Shown: positions 12,678-24,910, counted from the stretch's first letter. The stretch is 64,000 nt of DNA from Ricinus communis (GCF_019578655.1 NC_063261.1:21639626-21703625), one strand, 5' to 3'. Program-made: numbers and translations. The notes: generated by a model from the letters alone, not told the origin.

Positions 12678-14771
12678 TTATCCACCAGGATTGTGGCACC
12701 GAGAGCAGCACCTATTAAGTAATCTAAGCACTGCATCAGCTTTTCTTCTGGCTTTCAAAGACCCATCAGAAGACAAGCTCTGAAGAGAAGGAATACTCCG
12801 CGGGTTAATTAACAGACGTCTGGCAACCTCCTCTCCTCCATCTTTACACAGACCCAACAGAAGAGTTATAGAGTTCTCTTTCCCTTTGGTGGATCCGAAT
12901 CTTAAGAGATCAATAAGAAGAGGCACCAGAACTCTGCTCTTCCTTATCTCTTCCAACCCTTCAGCACAGCCCAATAGTAGAGACAGAACTGCCAAGGCAT
13001 CATCTGTTATGCCCGCCTTGTCATCTGTCAACAATCCAATTAGCAGAGGAACTGCTCCAGCAAGTACGACACTTGCCTTATTACCATTATAGACTGCAAG
13101 ATTGAATAGTGCACTAGCAGCATCTCTTTTTCCGGCTGTTGTGCCTTCTTTTAATAGCCGAACCAAGGCTGGAATTGCTCTTGGACAAGCGCCAATAGTC
13201 ACCTTACAGTCATTAAGCATCGACAGGCTAAAGATTGCTGCAGCTGCATTTTCCCTTGCCTCCATAGTGTTTCCTGATTCTAGGACATTTACTATGCTAT
13301 CAATTGCTCCTGCCGCCATTATCAGAATCTTATTGTTGTCGAATATGGACAAGTTAAGTAAAGCTGTCACAGCATTTTCTTGAATTCTTGGATCTTTAGA
13401 ACTTAGTAATATTACAAGAAATGGTATTGCTCCAGCCTCAGCGATAATCCTGCGGTTATCCATGCCAGTTTTCGCTAATAACCTGAGCTCATAAGCTGCC
13501 TGCCTCTGAATTTCAGGGGATCCCATTGCTAGTTTTCCCACCAAAAACTCAGCTGTCATTTTAACAGCATCAGAAGCAGCTTTCGTGGCAGAAATGTGAT
13601 CAACAGCTCTGTCATAAATTTTCTTCTTGCTGTCGCTTCTCCCCAGTTGATCTGTAGTAGATGAATATGAATAATCTACTAATGGAATATTGTTATCTTG
13701 GCACCATTGATGCACTAGACTCTTTAGTGCATAATTAGGTATCAAAGCCATATGAATTAGTCTCTGCCCACTTTTAGGACAAGTATGATAACCTTCATTG
13801 ATCCATTGAGCAATCGAATTTCGATCATAAGTATGCCCTGATGCTACTATCACTGGATCTTTCATCAGGTCAAGAGAAATGGGGCAACGAAATTCATCAG
13901 GAACATTCAGAATCTCCGAGTGAGAAGATGAAGAAACATCAAAGTTTCTATTATTCGCAGATGCAGACTGCTGTTTGAAATCTTCTTTGATCTTCTTAAT
14001 CTCATCATCACTGAAAATCATGGACTTGGAATATGCAAGAACTGACATAAGATTGTTTATATTTGAAACAACAATTAGTCCTCCTGTTCCTGCCTGTTTC
14101 TGTGCTTCAACTCCCAGCTTCAGGATTTCTTCGTCGTAATCCAATGAACTTCTCAATCCAATGCTGCTAAAAACTTCTTTCACTTTGTCAGTATCAATGA
14201 ATCCCTTGTTTTTGCTAATCTTTCCATTATTCCATGCCATTATCTGTAGAAGTTCTTCTCTTCTTTGAAGTTCTTTAGGATCAATTAACAAATCTACCCT
14301 CTTTGCTTGCTTGTGAAGTAGCTCAACCTGTTCTCTAGTATCTGCTGTTAAATTAAGCAAGCTTAAAGGTAGAATATCAAGTGCTCTACCCATCTCTTTC
14401 ACCAGAACATAAAACTGATTTGACACCAATTCTGTCTGGACAAGACTCCAAAGACAGCTACCATCTTTGCATCCTTGAATCAAAAACTTCACTCTTTTAA
14501 TAACAGAAAGAAGTTCAGTGAGGCACAGGATTGAAGATGGAGGTAGAGGAGTAGAATTTGTTTCTTGTAAATCTTCAAACAAAGAAGAAAGTAGCTTGAT
14601 CCTTCTTATCATAGTTGAAATATTTCTGACCTGTAAGAATGGAAGATTATCCATTGAAGCAACTTCATTGGATAATAGAATCAGGGATTCCAGCAAAGAA
14701 CCAGTCGGCAAAATACCTGAGGAAGAAGAAGAGGTCATGATAGGAGAAAGAGAAACAACATCCATGGCCAA
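12678..14771 (-). CDS. Plant U-box E3 ubiquitin ligase with ARM repeats (PUB16/PUB17-like)
   Basis: The single uninterrupted frame gives 697 residues. Residues about 20-260 form the helical U-box N-terminal domain of plant PUB proteins. The U-box itself is about 291-357, beginning PDEFRCPISLDLMKDPV and containing the SGHTYDR and CPKSGQ signatures, so the E2-binding fold looks complete. From about 405 to the C-terminus come armadillo repeats (AGAIPFLVILL, ENAVTALLNLS, NAAAAIFSLS, KRDAASALFNLAVY). Such proteins pass ubiquitin from an E2 to a bound target and often act in defence, self-incompatibility or hormone responses. The intronless form, the length and the leader sequence suggest the PUB16/PUB17 group, but I did not fix the orthologue and give no symbol. 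The start ATG is 14769-14771; a second in-frame ATG two codons later is equally possible. The gene is convergent with UGP3. Confidence 0.93.
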   Translation of the reverse strand: MAMDVVSLSPIMTSSSSSGILPTGSLLESLILLSNEVASMDNLPFLQVRNISTMIRRIKLLSSLFEDLQETNSTPLPPSSILCLTELLSVIKRVKFLIQGCKDGSCLWSLVQTELVSNQFYVLVKEMGRALDILPLSLLNLTADTREQVELLHKQAKRVDLLIDPKELQRREELLQIMAWNNGKISKNKGFIDTDKVKEVFSSIGLRSSLDYDEEILKLGVEAQKQAGTGGLIVVSNINNLMSVLAYSKSMIFSDDEIKKIKEDFKQQSASANNRNFDVSSSSHSEILNVPDEFRCPISLDLMKDPVIVASGHTYDRNSIAQWINEGYHTCPKSGQRLIHMALIPNYALKSLVHQWCQDNNIPLVDYSYSSTTDQLGRSDSKKKIYDRAVDHISATKAASDAVKMTAEFLVGKLAMGSPEIQRQAAYELRLLAKTGMDNRRIIAEAGAIPFLVILLSSKDPRIQENAVTALLNLSIFDNNKILIMAAGAIDSIVNVLESGNTMEARENAAAAIFSLSMLNDCKVTIGACPRAIPALVRLLKEGTTAGKRDAASALFNLAVYNGNKASVVLAGAVPLLIGLLTDDKAGITDDALAVLSLLLGCAEGLEEIRKSRVLVPLLIDLLRFGSTKGKENSITLLLGLCKDGGEEVARRLLINPRSIPSLQSLSSDGSLKARRKADAVLRLLNRCCSRCHNPGG

Positions 14772-17700
14772 TGGCCTCTTCTTTACTATACTGTATGAGT
14801 TGGTTTTTATCTGTTCATTAATTTGTTATTATCAAATAACAAGTCCAAGTTGTAATTTGTTATTTAGATTACTTAGGTGGATTGTCTTCCATTGAAGAGG
14901 TTTCTTTAACTAAGAAAAGTATTTTAAGCAGTAGATTATTTGCATGGAAATTTGACTGCTTCCTCCTGTACAGTTAATACAAAAGACAAGAAGAAAAGCT
15001 GGTGGAAGTAGAATGAAGACTTGATGGGTTTCTGCCATTTGGAGGATTTTCCTTATTTAGCGGTATTTTTATTTTTTTTATTTCTTGTCTTTTTAAATAT
15101 TCAAAAAGGAACCTTGTCAAACTTAGGTTTAGTTGCTTCAAGTTGCTTGGAAGACGTCAATATTTGAGTTCTAATCTATAATGTATGATTAGAAAATTCA
15201 GAGAAAATTAGGCACGATAAATTTTACTTATTATATTATCAAGCTTTTTCAGATTAGATAACGAAACGTTTACATGCGTACGATCTCTTAAAATCATGTT
15301 CTGTTTTAAGAACTGTAAACATGACAAAAACTGCAGATTGTTGAGCAGTGCAACGCCCACTAACAAACATGCATGGATCCCTTTACGTACATATGATACA
15401 GCAAATGAAAGTTATGTCTTAACAAAAGCCAATATATATATATATTTTGATGCATATATAAGGCACCTGACCTAATATTATGTTTAAATATTTCATTTTA
15501 CCAGAAAGTTGTGTTGGACATTCTCGGGTTAACCTGTTAACAATGTTCCCTTTGTTAACGAAGATCTGATTTCAGGTCCTTTAGAGCAATAATTTCCTAC
15601 CTATAAAGGAAATAAAGAATTCAATAAGTATATATGGCAATCATATTCATGCAAAGAGATATTAGAAAGAAAAAAACAAAGGTCGGAGCTAAAATAAATA
15701 AATAATTTAAACGAATAACCTTTCAATTACACACTATTTATACAATCTATTTTCTTAAAATAAATTAAATTAATTTAATCGTCGAAATGGTCTTACCGGT
15801 ACATGAAGTGCGGACTCTAACCTTCCACTACAATAAATAATTTCACCTAATAGTTAATTTATAAAATAAGTAGGACCTATTTGAAAAAATTAATAATTCT
15901 TCCACAGCTAATAAGGAAATTGAAAATTCATTCAACAATTTTCATAATTTCTTAAATTTTACTGGCCAAAAGGCCAATTAAAACAAATCTAAAATGGGAT
16001 ATAAAACATGTAAGACAATATACATAAAACTATATCTTATAAGGACACAAAAACTTGAAAGAAAATACAATTATATTCATTTATTATTTCATAATGTTTC
16101 ATCACAATTTATTTTCTTACATTTATATGATCATATCATGTTACTATTAATTTTTTTCTGTTTTCATATACTATGTTATATAATGATACATGTCTCAAAT
16201 AATACCTCATATTATCAATAATATAATAATATATCAATCAGAAAATAATTTAATTGTTATTTTTTACTTATAAAAATTTGAAAAAAGAATATTAAGTTTG
16301 AATTTTCTTTTTATTACTATCTATATTTAGATAATTGTCCCTCTACACGGCAGTTAAATTTTTCTATAGAAGTTTCTTTGCCTTTATTCTTCTTCATTTT
16401 AATCCTTCATTCAAACATCAAAAAAGTCTATACCGAACAGAACGATTTTTAATAAATATTAATAAATTTTCTACCAACGCGGTTAACCTTTTTAAATAAA
16501 ATTTTATTTTATGTACGTTTTAGATGTAATTATTATTTTGATTCTTGTTTCAAGATATAATTTTAAATTTCTATTAATAAAAATTTATATTTTTTCTTTA
16601 AAAGGAATAATAAAACAAAATCAATGTTTTCCTATCTTTCTTGAGGAATCACTACAATTGATTGTTAATTGCCAATAAATCGCAAAAGGGAGATTGCCGT
16701 TTTGGCAGGCTAAATGTTAAATATAATCAACAATATGCCAAAAAAGAAAAGCACTAATTTAATTAGTGAACTAAAAAAGAATTAATTTAATTATTGAACT
16801 TCAACCTTCCAAAATATAAAATGCCTTTTGAAAGGTTGCTATGTCCCTCAATTTGTGCTAAATCCAATCCAGAAAAAAGACCCTTTTTTTGCGCCAATTT
16901 AAAAAGAAGATATTCAGAAAGACTGATAGAATGTGCAATTTAATTGTCCAAACTTGCCTTTATGATAAAATATATTTGCAATTGCGTAGAACAAGGCCAA
17001 GAAGATTTAAAGAAAATGGAGATGGACCTTAGCTTCCCCAACATATATATATATATTGCCTTGTGTTCTACCAACTTGTACAGTTGTATTAATGATGAAA
17101 GAGGAGCAACTGCAATGAGAAATTTACATTGAGTATTATTGAAAATAATTTAAAAAAATTTATATAATTAAATATATAGAATTAATTATAATTAAACTAA
17201 GTTATAACAGAAATAAAATTTTAAAATAAATTCTATATTAGTAAATATATTTTATAATATTAAAATTTCTATTTTATCTTTTCTTTCTTATTTTCTTTTT
17301 CAAATAAGATAAAGTTCTTAATAGAATTTAATTTTTAATAAATTTTAACTAAATATAGACGACGGTAATTAGAGATAAACATTAAAAGAAATTAATGGGC
17401 AAGTGAATTTATAAAAATTCAGAGAATTTCAAAGTAATTTTAAGAGTTAATGAGGCGATTAATAAAGACTAGAGTTCATTTTATAAAAAAAAAAAGAAAC
17501 AAAATTGAGAGCTTTAGAATGTGATTTTAAGGATCAATAAAGACTGTGATGAAATTTTATAAAAATGTAAAAATTATATTAATAAGGGGAGTTGTCCCAG
17601 TGAATCGACATTGGCTATGGGGAGTAAACATGCATGGGAAATAAATGTATTATTCACTAAAACAAGAATTTATTAGTTATATTTTCGTCACTTTATCCAA

Positions 17701-20700
17701 TTGTGAATATTCATAAAAAAAATTATAAATATCCTCTCAAAAAAATTATAAATATATTTGTTAATTTTCAATAGTGTTGTTACTATTAAATTATAAATAT
17801 ATTTTTTTTATTTATAATTAATCAAGAATTCAAGATCTCCATTATTTAAAAATAAAAATACCATATATAACTAAAACTTAATTTACTCAAAGAGAAGGTA
17901 GGCTAAAGGAACTATTGACTAAATTCCTTCTATTCCTTTCGTTTTTTTTTTTTAGCATCTAAATTCCTTTAATGTATATATAAAAATTTTATCTTAAATA
18001 TAGCCTCAAATTGATTAATTTATTATGTAAAAAATTTATAAAATACTATATAGAAATTAAAATCACCTAATGTAATCATGGAAAAACATATATAATTAAC
18101 ATTTAATATATGCAAAAGAAAGGTGGAATAAGAGATTTGGTCTTTTGAGATAACCTTAAGGTTAGCTCTTTTTTCAATCAAACTTCAATTAAACATATTA
18201 ATTAATAATTGATCATTTAATAATTTATATTATTGACATATTAAAGTGAAATCTATAGGTGTTTAAATCTCAAAATGATTAAATGTGAATTAAATTAAAA
18301 AAATTATTTATTTCGAAATAATAATTTATTATGGGAGAATAATTGACCCATTTATTATATAGGTGTAAAATTTGTAATTCTTTTCTCTCTCTCTTCCTTT
18401 TATGATGTGTTTTGTCATGAAAACTTGACTTTTGGTGTTACTAAAACAATTATCTAAAAAGAAAAGAAAAAAGAGAAAAATAAAAATAAAATAAAAGTTG
18501 TCCTCTAATCAATACTCTATTCGGCCGGCCCATATTTTCAACTTCATCACCACTCTCTTTTCTTTTCTTTTTTAGAAAATATCACCAAATGAAAAATTAA
18601 AATTCTAAATTAAAAAAAAATATTAGTCTAATTAGAACCTCATGAGGGATTATTATTCAATATGATATATTAGAATTTCTTTTTTATTTTATTTATTTAT
18701 TAATATTTAATAATTTATTGGCAGTTTAATTCGGATAATATTTTTCTATATTTATTATAAAAATAATATTTTTTTATTCTTATCTAATTAATATATGTAG
18801 CTAGTGAATATCCAGCTTTCAAATTAATTATTATTTTTAATTTTATTAAATATAAAAGTCAACTAAAATTGTTTTTGTAATTGATTATGACAAGTCAGAT
18901 TTGAGCTTCAAATTTGAAGTTTCCAAAGTATAATTCAGCTTAGTTAAATTAAGGCCCACAGCCTGTGGTGTATGCTTACAAATTTGCTTACTTTTGAGTT
19001 TTTGAGGGAGAGTGGTATTGGAAAAGGATGGGGCATTAAGACAAAGTGGACCTCATACAGGACCATTATCATCACTGTCCCTTCCACACAAAAATATGTT
19101 TGAAGTGACATTTTCTTTTCTCTTTGATTTGATTTGATAGATAAATACATCAATATTTATTATCAAAGACCCACCATTTTTCTCTTTGCTTCTTTTTTTT
19201 TTTTTTTTTGAAAATTCTTTTTCATTACATATTCAATTAGTTAGAAAATAGTTTGAATATCACATTAATTTGTTAAATTCTAATATTTTTAATGGGGTCT
19301 CTTGGTTAATTTACTAAATATAAAAATCAATCATTAATTATTAATAGGGAGAAGGAGGAGTAAATACCATTATAGCAATTTATCTACCTAATCATAGTTT
19401 TATGAATTCAATTTGGAAAATGAAAATTATCAACCAACTATATACAAATTACAATACTTTATCATAATATGAATACAAATTTCTTCTAAGAAGAATCCAA
19501 TGGAATATGTTAAAAACATTGAGTGTGAGCTGGAGTTGATAGGTAAGCACTTCACTTCATTCTTCTAAGTGGACTGAAAGGCTTTTTTTTTTTTGTATAG
19601 GAAGAAATCTAAGCTATGACTAGTCTTCTCCAATAGTACTTAAAAGCCAAGTTTTTTCTAATTTGGGCTAAATTTCAAAACTGATTAGACATAACATAAC
19701 AGAATACACAAATAATTCAAATGAAAACATGAGAAGAAAAATAAATAACCTTAAATCAACACCAAATAAATAAATTTCCTTATATGTAATGACATAATTT
19801 ATGATTAGACAAGGAAATGCTTCTTTTTTTTTTAATAAAAATAAAAAAAAAGAATTCTTAAGAGATTGAGAAAGAAACAACCCAAGAATGGTGTTACAGT
19901 GATACATTTTCTTTCAGTGGCTCCACTAATTGATATTAGATTCCTAACTGGTCTTTTCAATTTTATTTTATTTTATTTTTCTTTCACCTTCTAAGTTTCA
20001 ATCTTGTGGATAGGGACCAACTTTCTTGAAGGGGTTGTTTTGCTTTTTTTTTTCTTGTTAAGTTTCTTTTCTTTTTCTTCAATGAAGTGCTATGAAATAT
20101 CCCATTGATGAACACTATCATGTCCCTTCTGAAATCACCAATGCATCCATTTGTTGCCCCCCATATTCAATTATTTTGGACCCTTCCCCACTTCTTCCCT
20201 TGAAAAATAAGGTAAACTTCTTCTTCTTTTCTTTTTTTGTAAAACAATATACTCACTTTTTTGTTATTTTTAGTATGTTTTTCTTCAACTTTCTTAGCAT
20301 ATTATTTTTTTTTGTTAAATTTGGAAAAATATAAATTTTGTTAGCAAGGTAGAATATAAGTTAATAACTAGTACTACTACAATTATAAATAGTGTAGGTC
20401 AAAACATTCTATTGATAAGAGAGTCATGTCAAAAGAATTCTTCTTATGCGAATATTGATTGGATTTAAACAAATTCATTTATTTTATGTTGAATTTATTG
20501 ATTTACTTCATTAAATGAGAATAGATAGAAATCAAACTTTATCATACAATATCACATAATTATTCCATAAAGAACTTAAACTATTAAATCAGACTGTAAG
20601 AATAATTTTATATCTCTGACAAGTAAAAAAAATCTAAATTCAATTTGTCTTCTTAATATATATTTTTTCACATCATTACAACAAAAAATAAAATAAAAAT

Positions 20701-20850
20701 TGAGTCTGTTATTTATCACTAATTTTCAATATGGTGTCTCATTACCTCCTTATGCTTTTTGGCAGCATCCAAGTAATAATTAGCAAACATATGAAAAGAA
20801 TTAGATTTTGCCATTAAGTAAAAATAAAAAATAACAATTCTGAAAACAAA
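14772..20850. other. Gene-free AT-rich spacer
   Basis: The first few hundred bases must hold the U-box promoter; a GACGTC bZIP-type core lies at 15153-15158. The remainder is very AT-rich with short TA and A/T runs and no convincing coding frame. About 17130-17370 matches a sequence near 37790-37985 (listed separately). Confidence 0.55.
17130..17370. repeat. AT-rich dispersed repeat, family 2, copy 1
   Basis: Shares an ordered series of blocks with 37790-37985: TATAATTAAACTAA, then AATATATTTTATAA, then an AAATTT(C/T)T stretch, then AATAAATTT(T/C)AACTAA. Similarity was judged by eye in low-complexity DNA, so the limits are approximate. Confidence 0.45.
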
Positions 20851-20924
20851 TGGCCCATGCAGGTCTCGAACCTGCGACCTTCGCGTTATTAGCACGACGC
20901 TCTAACCAACTGAGCTAATAGGCC
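20851..20924 (-). tRNA. tRNA-Ile, anticodon AAT
   Basis: On the minus strand the sequence begins GGCCTATTAGCTCAGTTGG and ends CCTGCATGGGCCA. The acceptor stem pairs over seven bases with one G-T pair. The A box (TAGCTCAGTTGG) and B box (GGTTCGAGACC) promoter motifs are present. The anticodon AAT is at 20888-20890 in the loop CTAATAA. The length is 74 bases with no intron. A run of four T residues on the transcribed strand (20843-20846) follows as a Pol III stop. The start is 147 bases from the LBD21-like ATG, in divergent orientation. Confidence 0.97.
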
Positions 20925-20980
20925 AATGCCTATTCAACTGCTTTCCTATGAACTTTATTTTCTTTTCTTGGCAAAAGCCT

Positions 20981-20998
20981 TATTATATATATATATGA
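20981..20998 (+). promoter_or_regulatory. TATA region of the LBD21-like gene
   Basis: A TATTATATATATATATGA stretch lies about 75-90 bases before the LBD21-like start codon and about 57 bases beyond the 5' end of the divergent tRNA gene. It is the only TATA-like element in this short spacer. A transcription start near 21015-21030 is inferred. Confidence 0.45.
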
Positions 20999-21018
20999 TA
21001 ATTAGATAGGAAAGAAAG

Positions 21019-21075
21019 ATGTACAACTTTGAAAGCTAAATAAATTGGTGGATGTGATATATGAGGGGAAAATGA
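21019..21075 (+). promoter_or_regulatory. Three upstream ATGs in the presumed LBD21 leader
   Basis: ATG 21019 opens a six-codon frame ending at TAA 21037-21039. ATG 21052 is followed at once by TGA (a start-stop element). ATG 21061 opens a four-codon frame whose TGA (21073-21075) overlaps the main ATG at 21072 as ATGA. Whether all lie in the mRNA depends on the unmapped transcription start. Confidence 0.5.
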
Positions 21076-21602
21076 GGAGTAACGAGCCACGTTCAAGTTC
21101 ATCATGCGCAGCCTGCAAGTTCTTGAAAAGAAGATGCATACCGAATTGTATATTTGCACCCTATTTCCGATCCGATGAGCCCAAAAAGTTTGCAAGAGTA
21201 CACAAGATTTTTGGTGCTAGCAATGTCAGCAAGATCCTGATAGAAGTTCCTGAAGAGCAACGTGAAGACACTGTCAATTCTTTAGCTTATGAAGCTGAAG
21301 CAAGGCTTAGAGATCCTGTCTATGGTTGCATTGGTGCTATAGCTTTGTTGCAGAGAAAAATGGTTGAGCTACAAGTTGATCTTGCCATTGCCAAAGCTCG
21401 TCTAGCTCGATATACTGCTATTTCTTCTTCTTTTTCTTCTGCTAGTACTGCTTCTATCTTGAGTGATCGCAGTAGTTTGGCAGCTTTCAATGAATTTCCT
21501 GCTTGTGGTGGCATGGTTGTTGACAGTTTTAGTCAGACTTCATCTGAGCTTAGCCAAGATCGAGTCGTCAATGATTTTAGCCAATTCCCATATATATTTT
21601 GA
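21072..21602 (+). CDS. LBD21: LOB-domain (LBD) transcription factor, LBD21-like
   Basis: The 176-residue protein starts MRSNEPRSSSSCAACK, close to what I recall of Arabidopsis LBD21. The C-block is complete (Cys12, Cys15, Cys22, Cys26; CX2CX6CX3C). The GAS block follows, from FARVHKIFGASNVSK to the invariant proline region DPVYGC. The leucine-zipper-like LX6LX3LX6L pattern around residues 94-113 (L-QRKMVE-L-QVD-L-AIAKAR-L) places it in class I. Class I LBD proteins are nuclear DNA-binding factors in organ boundary and root programmes. The Ser-rich tail after the LOB domain is variable. An upstream in-frame TTG at 21045 could extend the frame, but 21072 is the first in-frame ATG and matches the family N-terminus. 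No intron is seen, although many LBD genes have one. Confidence 0.9.
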   Translation: MRSNEPRSSSSCAACKFLKRRCIPNCIFAPYFRSDEPKKFARVHKIFGASNVSKILIEVPEEQREDTVNSLAYEAEARLRDPVYGCIGAIALLQRKMVELQVDLAIAKARLARYTAISSSFSSASTASILSDRSSLAAFNEFPACGGMVVDSFSQTSSELSQDRVVNDFSQFPYIF

Positions 21603-22724
21603 TATTTTTTGTACCTGTTCTCCCCTTTCTGTCAAATACCCTTTTCTTCTCTCTCCATTGTTAATGATGATTTCAAGAATTTGGCCTTCAGTTTATGTTT
21701 TTCCAATCAAGAATTCTATGGGAAATTCTCTGGATAAGTGAGATTTCTTCTATGGTAGCCACAGCTGGATGATGGCAATTTTCTTCAATCTAGTCCATGA
21801 TGTGTACTTTTCTTTTTATGCATTGTTTAATTGGGTATTTGCATAGATCATAAACCACCAGGATTACTTCAAGGTTGAAGGTTTTGTTATTTCCATTCAT
21901 TTCTTAGATACTTTATTGTACTGGTAGGCAAGGATCACATGCAATAGTACAGTTGCACTATAACTAAAATTCACAAAAGCCCTCGAGTACCCTGCAATAA
22001 GAGCATTTGGTTAATGATGTTTCCAACCCCACAAGAGACCATACCCTTTATCTGGTGCATTGCGAATCCAATGATATATCCATATACATATGCATTCAAC
22101 CTCACAAGGCTATGCCAACCTTATAGTGAAATGTAGTGATCATTTAAACAATAGTCCAGTGGCCAAATACTTCCCAGCAAAGTTTAAATCTTTGCTTCCT
22201 TCACATTGGACACTTGCACAAAAGTATGATTGAATCAGAATTCAGAGTGCTGTTACCTACGCAAACTCCAACTTCTGCTTTGACCTGAGAACTCAGTTAA
22301 GTTTTATAGCAGTGAACAGATGGATGTAGAAAGTGAAAGGTCACATTTATCTATTTGGTTGCCGTTTAGACAACGACCATTTGAATAGGAGACAAATCCA
22401 ATCAGCATCACCTTTATTCAGATACAATCTAATAACATATTCATCGCTTGAAGAACACTAAGATGCCTAAGAATGTAAACATGGGTTACAGTTCTAGATA
22501 CATAATTTGTAGTAGGAATAACATAATCATTTATACTGAATAATGCTACAACAATACATACACTGCACACTAACCATCTACAGAAGCTTCAAAGCTAAAT
22601 CTGTAACATAATAGCATTCGGATGATGTGACAGAAAACTTCCAGTCTTCAGCTAGTGATCAAAAGAGGCTTTTCGTGAAGATTGGCAGATGGTAGCACAC
22701 CTTTAGAATTGAATGTGACCCCAT
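21603..22724. other. Spacer with 3' ends of two convergent genes
   Basis: Holds the 3' flank of the LBD21-like gene (left) and probably the 3' untranslated region of the trihelix gene (right, minus strand). Base composition is less AT-rich than in the long gaps, which fits transcribed sequence. No other gene is seen. Confidence 0.5.
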
Positions 22725-24792
22725 TTACAACTTCTTCCCTGTTCAAAGCATCCACAATTTGTCAAGTGCTTACTAGACCTTACGTGGAACACTAACTTAA
22801 GGCAGTACCATTAGTTTTCACATAGGCATTACAAGAATAACACTGAGCAATCTTTACAGAACCAACTATAAGAACAGACTGGAGATAACAATAATGTAAA
22901 GGGTAATTGAGCCACCATAAATCTTGGTCAGAGGCATACATGCCGCGACCCGCAAGCACATGCATGTCTATGATGGTTAGTGTGAGTATGTGCAACTTGA
23001 AGCCATTATAGGGGCGTATGTGGGTCGGATTGGGTCGCTAAGGATAACATTCTAACCCAAACCAAATATATCAGCAAAAACCACTATATCTATATTGCAG
23101 CATACCTCATAGATCACTCAAAATTTGAGAACAAAGGACATTCAAACTTTTTTATTTTATAACACTGAAGCATTACCAATTACCAAGCCTATGCAGAAAA
23201 TGCTAAATTTAAGTCAACCATGAGCAGTGCAGGTAAGCACAATCTCATCATGTACCCTGAAGCACAAAGATCAAACGCCCTCCTCGTACTTGCACCATCT
23301 CAGTTCAACCCTTTTCGTACTTCCATGTCCCAGTAAAGGAAAACTCTTGAAGCTTGCAATTATCACATCATTTTCAAAACTTCCCCAAAGTAAAGAATGA
23401 AAGAAAAGAAAGAGAATGAGAGCAAAGATACACCATCGCCTACTTCTTTCAAACAACATCCCTAGTGAAGAACGTAGAAGGAATTGCAATGAAAAATATT
23501 TCAAATTACTTTGTTCCTTCAGTGACTTACACCTCATAGTACATCCATTTACAGTTTTAAGGGAAAAACTCTTGCCTACAGCCTACTACAATTGTATTAC
23601 ACCGGACCATTAGATGAGTGATACTTAAAGATTCGTTATAAAATCTAAGATACATGTCACCTTTTCATTGCCCAATATAACAGTCACGATATAAGTCAGT
23701 CATCTATTGGTTGAATGCAGTACACCTAGACTAGGTAAGTCATTCCCTTTAAGAAGACTCCCATCAACTTTACCGTATGATGGCAAAGGAGCTTGACAAA
23801 CTAAAATAAAACTAAAATCTCCAGAACATAAATAAGTATAGGACTTGAACATGAATAAAACCAACAATAGTAATCTGTATGCTCATAAGATTATAAGTAA
23901 TCTCACAAATTGCCCAACAAATATATCATCCAACAAGCCGAGTTGCAGAATAAATCACTTCCTTTGAGAAGCTATTTAAAACAACAATCAAGCCAAGATT
24001 ATGAACAGCACATTCACATCTAATTGCATACAATTCAATCAAATTTAACAGTAATAACAGTAAAGAACCTGGAGTAGAAGAGGCATATTTGGCGCGCTTT
24101 AATGCCTGTTTTTCGAGCTCCAATTGAGCATCCATAAACAAATTCAACCTCTCAAACTCAACTTCTTTAGTAAACTCCATTCTCTGTTTCTCTAATTCAA
24201 ACATTTGTTGCTGTTTAGAACTCTCAATTCTCTCATATATCTCTCCAAATTTCAATATCGCTCTCGCTAATTCTCTACACGCAGCTCCATCTGAACAATC
24301 GACATCCTCCATTCTATGCTCTTTCTTTATTACTCTCTCATCAAACCCTACATCCTCCTCCTCCTCATGAAAGGACGTCGTCTCTGTAGAGGAGTAAACC
24401 GCTGGCTTTCGTTTAACAGTCAAAGTAACGGCGTTAGGTTTTCTTTTGGTAGGATGGTTGTTAACACCGACGAGTGAATCTAAACGATAATAAAACGGCC
24501 ATTTTGACGGAGGTGGTTTAGCTTTTTCGATTTTGTACTTTTTTTTTAAAGTGTCGATTCGGTTCTTGCATTGGATGTCAGTCTTTTTTGGTTTGACGCC
24601 GTTTTGACGGGAATTAACAGCGTCGGCGACTTCTTTCCAGTCTTTTTGACGGAGATTCCCGCGGTTTAGATTAACGTAACGATCTCCCCATGCTTCGATT
24701 AATGTTTCTGTAGCGCCTTCGCTCCAACAGTCTTCGCGGCCGCCGCCGGCGCGGCTGTGGTGGAGAATGATGGACCAGGTGGCGGGGTCCAT
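22725..24792 (-). CDS. Trihelix (SIP1/VFP-type) transcription factor, two exons
   Basis: Exon 1 (24792-24069) encodes 241 residues. The trihelix DNA-binding domain is about 21-109, with spaced aromatic residues Trp23, Trp35, Trp52 and Trp98, and motifs LIEAWGDRYVNLNRGNL and QCKNRIDTLKKKY. Basic and acidic linkers follow, then a Glu/Gln/Arg-rich coiled coil (about 170-235, ending QALKRAKYASSTP). This order matches the SIP1 clade, closest in my recollection to Arabidopsis VFP3/VFP5. A donor CCAG/GTTCTT at 24069 and an acceptor GAACAG/GG at 22738 join in phase to add GKKL and a stop (22725-22727), giving 245 residues. Relatives as I recall them end in a similar GKK tail. Without splicing the frame would run on to 23926 with unconvincing hydrophobic sequence, so I prefer the two-exon model. 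Exon 1 is solid; the 1.3-kb intron and tiny last exon are inferred. Confidence 0.78.
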
Positions 24793-24910
24793 GTGAAGGA
24801 GGGAGAGAAAGGAAAAGTGCTAACGTGCGCCGGAGGGGAAGGGGGTGTAGGATAAGACAGGAAAACAATCGGGCTGTTGAGAAAGAGAGGGGAGAAACGG
24901 GTAAGGTAGC

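Noticed and set aside
12886..13383. Plus-strand open frames inside the U-box gene
   Set aside because: Antisense shadows of the ARM-repeat region with no family pattern.
22792..23537. Minus-strand frames of 67 and 88 codons inside the proposed trihelix intron
   Set aside because: I considered whether they might encode a fused kinase domain, but no such motifs are present; they look like intron sequence.
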